DNA from: Streptomyces sp. CB01635
Lineage (GTDB): Bacteria > Actinomycetota > Actinomycetes > Streptomycetales > Streptomycetaceae
Direction: 5' to 3'
Length of the DNA: 64,000 bases
NCBI RefSeq assembly: GCF_002803065.1
Contig: NZ_NNBL01000003.1
Span: 455,461-519,460 of the forward strand
In this document: positions 61,969 through 64,000 of the stretch, in pieces
How the letters are laid out: each line of letters begins with the position of its first letter
How positions within the stretch are numbered: the stretch's first letter is position 1
The notes under the pieces: generated by a model
What the model saw: the letters and a program-made list of their open reading frames with translations, nothing else
The model's database searches: none
What the model was told of the DNA's origin: nothing
Program-made: the position numbers and the translations under genes

Positions 61969-63026
61969 GTGTGGAAGCGGCGCCGTCTCCGGCCACCGGG
62001 AAGCGGCCACATGCGGTGCGCGGCGTGTTCGCCTGGCCGGCGGGCCTCGCGGTGCTCATCGCCTCCGTGGCCCTGGCCATCACCATCGGTCCGGCCGACA
62101 TCGGCATGACCGATGTCTGGTCCGCCGTGGTCTCCCATCTCGGCCTGGGCGAACCGGAGTTGACCCCCATCCGCGACGGCATCGTGTGGAACCTGCGGCT
62201 GCCGCGCACCCTGCTGGCCGCCGTGTGCGGCGCGGGGCTCGCGGTGTGCGGCGCCGTGATGCAGTCGCTGCTGCGCAACCCGCTCGCCGATCCCTTCGTC
62301 CTCGGCGTCTCCTCGGGAGCCTCGACCGGCGCGGTCCTGGTCGTCGTACTCGGCGTCGGCGGCGGCGCCCTGTCGGTCTCGGGCGGTGCCTTCCTCGGCG
62401 CGGTCGTCTCCTTCGCGCTGGTACTGGCGCTCAGCCAGGCCCTCGGCGGCTCCACCGACCGTGTGGTGCTGTCCGGGGTGGCCGCCATGCAGCTGTTCTC
62501 CGCACTCACCTCCGTCGTCGTGCTGACGGCGGCGGACGCCGAGACGACGCGCGGCGTCCTGTTCTGGCTCCTCGGCTCGCTCGGCGGGGCGGGCTGGACC
62601 GACGTCCGGATGTGCCTGGTGCTGCTCGTGGCGACGCTCGTGATCTGCGTCGGACACGCCCGTACGCTCGACGCCTTCGCGTTCGGGCAGGACGCCGCCG
62701 CGTCCCTCGGCGTGAACGTGGCACGTACGCGTCTGGTCCTGCTGTGCACGACCGCCCTGCTCACGGCGGCACTGGTCAGCTCGGCCGGTGCGATCGGTTT
62801 CGTCGGCCTGGTGCTGCCGCACGCGGCGCGGGCCCTGGCCGGTCCGGGGCACGCCCGGCTGCTGCCGGTGACGGCCCTGGCCGGCGCGGTCTTCCTCGTG
62901 TGGGTGGACACGCTCGCCCGCACCGTCCTCGACCCGCAGGAGGTGCCGGTCGGTGTGGTGACCTCGCTGATCGGCGTACCGGCCTTCGTCCTCGTCCTGT
63001 ACCGCACCCGGAGCCTGCGCCGATGA
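61965..63026 (+). CDS. FecCD/BtuC-type ABC permease
   Basis: 353 aa with about 10 helices. Motifs: WNLRLPRTLLAAVCGAGLAVCGAVMQSLLRNPLADPFVLGVSSGAS, GSLGGAGWTDVR, and C-terminal AGAIGFVGLVLPHAARALAGP. It forms the cobalamin channel. ATG 61965 overlaps the preceding stop. An N-terminal leader of about 25 residues precedes the first helix. Confidence 0.93.
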   Translation: MSVEAAPSPATGKRPHAVRGVFAWPAGLAVLIASVALAITIGPADIGMTDVWSAVVSHLGLGEPELTPIRDGIVWNLRLPRTLLAAVCGAGLAVCGAVMQSLLRNPLADPFVLGVSSGASTGAVLVVVLGVGGGALSVSGGAFLGAVVSFALVLALSQALGGSTDRVVLSGVAAMQLFSALTSVVVLTAADAETTRGVLFWLLGSLGGAGWTDVRMCLVLLVATLVICVGHARTLDAFAFGQDAAASLGVNVARTRLVLLCTTALLTAALVSSAGAIGFVGLVLPHAARALAGPGHARLLPVTALAGAVFLVWVDTLARTVLDPQEVPVGVVTSLIGVPAFVLVLYRTRSLRR

Positions 63027-63877
63027 CCCAGCCCGCCACCGGCGTACCCGCAACCGGCACACCCGCTCCCGGCCCAGCCACCACCGGCCCAGTCGCCGCC
63101 GACGGGCTGCGGGCCGACCGAGTCCGTCGCGAGACCGGCGGGCACCTCATCCTGGACGGCGTGAGCGTGCACCCGGCCCCCGGAGGCATCACGGGCCTCA
63201 TCGGACCCAACGGCTCGGGCAAGACCACACTCCTGCGGCTGCTCGCGGGCATCCTCACGCCCCAGGCCGGAGTGGTGACCCTGGACGGCTCACCGCTGAG
63301 TACCGTGGGCCGCGGGGAGTTCGCACGCCGCATCGCCGTGGTCGAGCAACAGGCGGACACCCAGGTCGAGTTGACGGTCGACGACGTCGTGCGTCTGGGC
63401 CGCATCCCGCACCGCAGGGCCTGGATGCCCCCGTCGGCTCAGGACGAGGAAGCGGTACGTTCCGCCCTCGCCCGCACCGATCTCACCGACCGCGCGCACC
63501 GGTACTGGCACACCCTGTCCGGCGGCGAGCGCCAGCGCGTCCAGATCGCCCGGGCCCTCGCGCAGCGGCCACGCGAACTCCTCCTGGACGAGCCGACCAA
63601 CCACCTGGACATCCAGCACCAGCTGGACCTCCTCGACCTGCTCGCCGAACTCCGACTGACCAGCGTGATCGCCCTGCACGACCTCAATCTGGCCGCGATG
63701 TACTGCGACCAGCTCGTCGTGCTCAGGCAAGGACGTGTGTTCGCCGCCGGCGCCCCGGAAGACGTACTCACCGAAGACCTCATAGCGAGGGTCTACGGAG
63801 TGCGAGCGACCGTGTTCCCGGCCACCGAGCCGGGGGAGCGCCCGTACATCCGCTTCCTGAGAACGTCCGCTCACTGA
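63023..63877 (+). CDS. ABC transporter ATP-binding protein (BtuD/FepC-like)
   Basis: 284 aa. Walker A GPNGSGKTTLL, Q-loop in VEQQADT, signature LSGGERQRVQIARAL, Walker B LLLDEPTNHLD and His switch ALHDLNLAAMYC. The first 28 residues are a Pro/Thr/Ala-rich leader, unusual for this family (the ABC domain begins at about residue 30). The gene closes the three-gene import operon. Confidence 0.93.
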   Translation: MTQPATGVPATGTPAPGPATTGPVAADGLRADRVRRETGGHLILDGVSVHPAPGGITGLIGPNGSGKTTLLRLLAGILTPQAGVVTLDGSPLSTVGRGEFARRIAVVEQQADTQVELTVDDVVRLGRIPHRRAWMPPSAQDEEAVRSALARTDLTDRAHRYWHTLSGGERQRVQIARALAQRPRELLLDEPTNHLDIQHQLDLLDLLAELRLTSVIALHDLNLAAMYCDQLVVLRQGRVFAAGAPEDVLTEDLIARVYGVRATVFPATEPGERPYIRFLRTSAH

Positions 63878-63904
63878 GACGCCACTGCCATGCCGCGCAC
63901 CGGG

Positions 63905-63918
63905 GCTGCCATGGCAGC
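63905..63918. promoter_or_regulatory. 14-bp perfect palindrome after the ABC operon
   Basis: GCTGCCATGGCAGC is a perfect palindrome 28 bp after the ATPase stop. It may form part of the 3' end structure with the next hairpin. I do not assign it to a regulator. Confidence 0.4.
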
Positions 63919-63937
63919 AGCCATGACCAAGACCACT

Positions 63938-63964
63938 GCGCACGGCCCGGTCTTGGCCGTGCGC
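63938..63964 (+). terminator. terminator of the cobalamin transport operon
   Basis: GCGCACGGCC (63938-63947) pairs perfectly with GGCCGTGCGC (63955-63964) around a 7-base loop, followed by CCCTTA. The last 36 bases of the window after it hold no recognisable gene start. Confidence 0.75.
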
Positions 63965-64000
63965 CCCTTACGCGGTACGGTCTGACCGATATTGACGATG

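Overview
The window reads as chromosomal DNA of a Streptomyces (or very close actinomycete). G+C is very high, genes are tightly packed, and GTG starts and 4-bp ATGA/GTGA gene overlaps are common. The gene content fits: ECF sigma factor, SpoIIE/HATPase phosphatase, ergothioneine genes, DUF6777 lipoprotein, class F sortase, and a lipoprotein of the SCO0930 type beside a PAS-GGDEF-EAL protein. The order of the block from about 27 to 39 kb (SCO0930-type lipoprotein, methyltransferase, RmdA-like protein, LysR regulator, sdhCAB, two acyltransferases) matches what I remember of the S. coelicolor SCO0920-SCO0930 region. That comparison is from memory and was not computed.

Layout. 1-8.8 kb: a divergent GntR regulator and an L-fucose-type uptake and catabolic operon (binding protein, ATPase, permease, fuconate dehydratase, SDR, aldo/keto reductase, mutarotase, lactonase). 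8.8-14.8 kb: lipase-maturation-factor-like membrane protein, DUF6777 lipoprotein, PAS-GAF-SpoIIE-HATPase phosphatase, Fpg/Nei DNA glycosylase. 14.8-19.5 kb: ZAS-type anti-sigma factor, then a LytR regulator, a small membrane protein, a sodium:solute symporter and a LytS-type kinase. 19.5-25.8 kb: hypothetical gene, ECF sigma factor, CapA-like lipoprotein, cationic amino acid permease, universal stress protein, class F sortase, small hypothetical gene. 25.9-32.6 kb: DUF4239 membrane protein with a polyproline protein, then the SCO0930-type lipoprotein, methyltransferase, RmdA-like c-di-GMP protein and VOC protein, ending in a cluster of dispersed repeats. 32.6-38.9 kb: LysR regulator, sdhCAB and ornithine-lipid genes olsBA. 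38.9-44.7 kb: class II UvrA, flavin-dependent oxidoreductase, HAD phosphatase, dodecin, orphan sugar-binding lipoprotein. 44.7-49.0 kb: egtABCD for ergothioneine. 49.2-51.5 kb: a PARG-like hydrolase overlapping a PemK-like toxin gene tail to tail, then a decayed GH18 gene. 51.5-57.7 kb: amidase, LacI regulator, aldehyde dehydrogenase, thioredoxin, flavoprotein disulfide reductase. 57.8-64 kb: metE and a BtuFCD-type ABC transporter, head to head, each preceded by a cobalamin riboswitch.

How the parts work together. The fucose operon lacks only the last hydrolase of the non-phosphorylated pathway, and its GntR regulator faces a perfect GTGGTC-C-GACCAC operator. The cobalamin locus is a coherent regulon: vitamin B12 should shut off both the B12-independent methionine synthase and the B12 importer. 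The lytR-symporter-lytS operon looks like a solute sensing and uptake unit. Ten genes in the window start 6-8 bases after a TANNNT or CANNNT box with no Shine-Dalgarno sequence, which suggests frequent leaderless transcription. The most unusual structures are the dispersed GGGGCGCGGGGAACTGCGC repeats on both sides of the lysR-sdh-ols block (one of them encodes the tail of OlsA), the polyproline protein, the decayed chitinase-like gene, and the coupling of a methyltransferase to the c-di-GMP gene.
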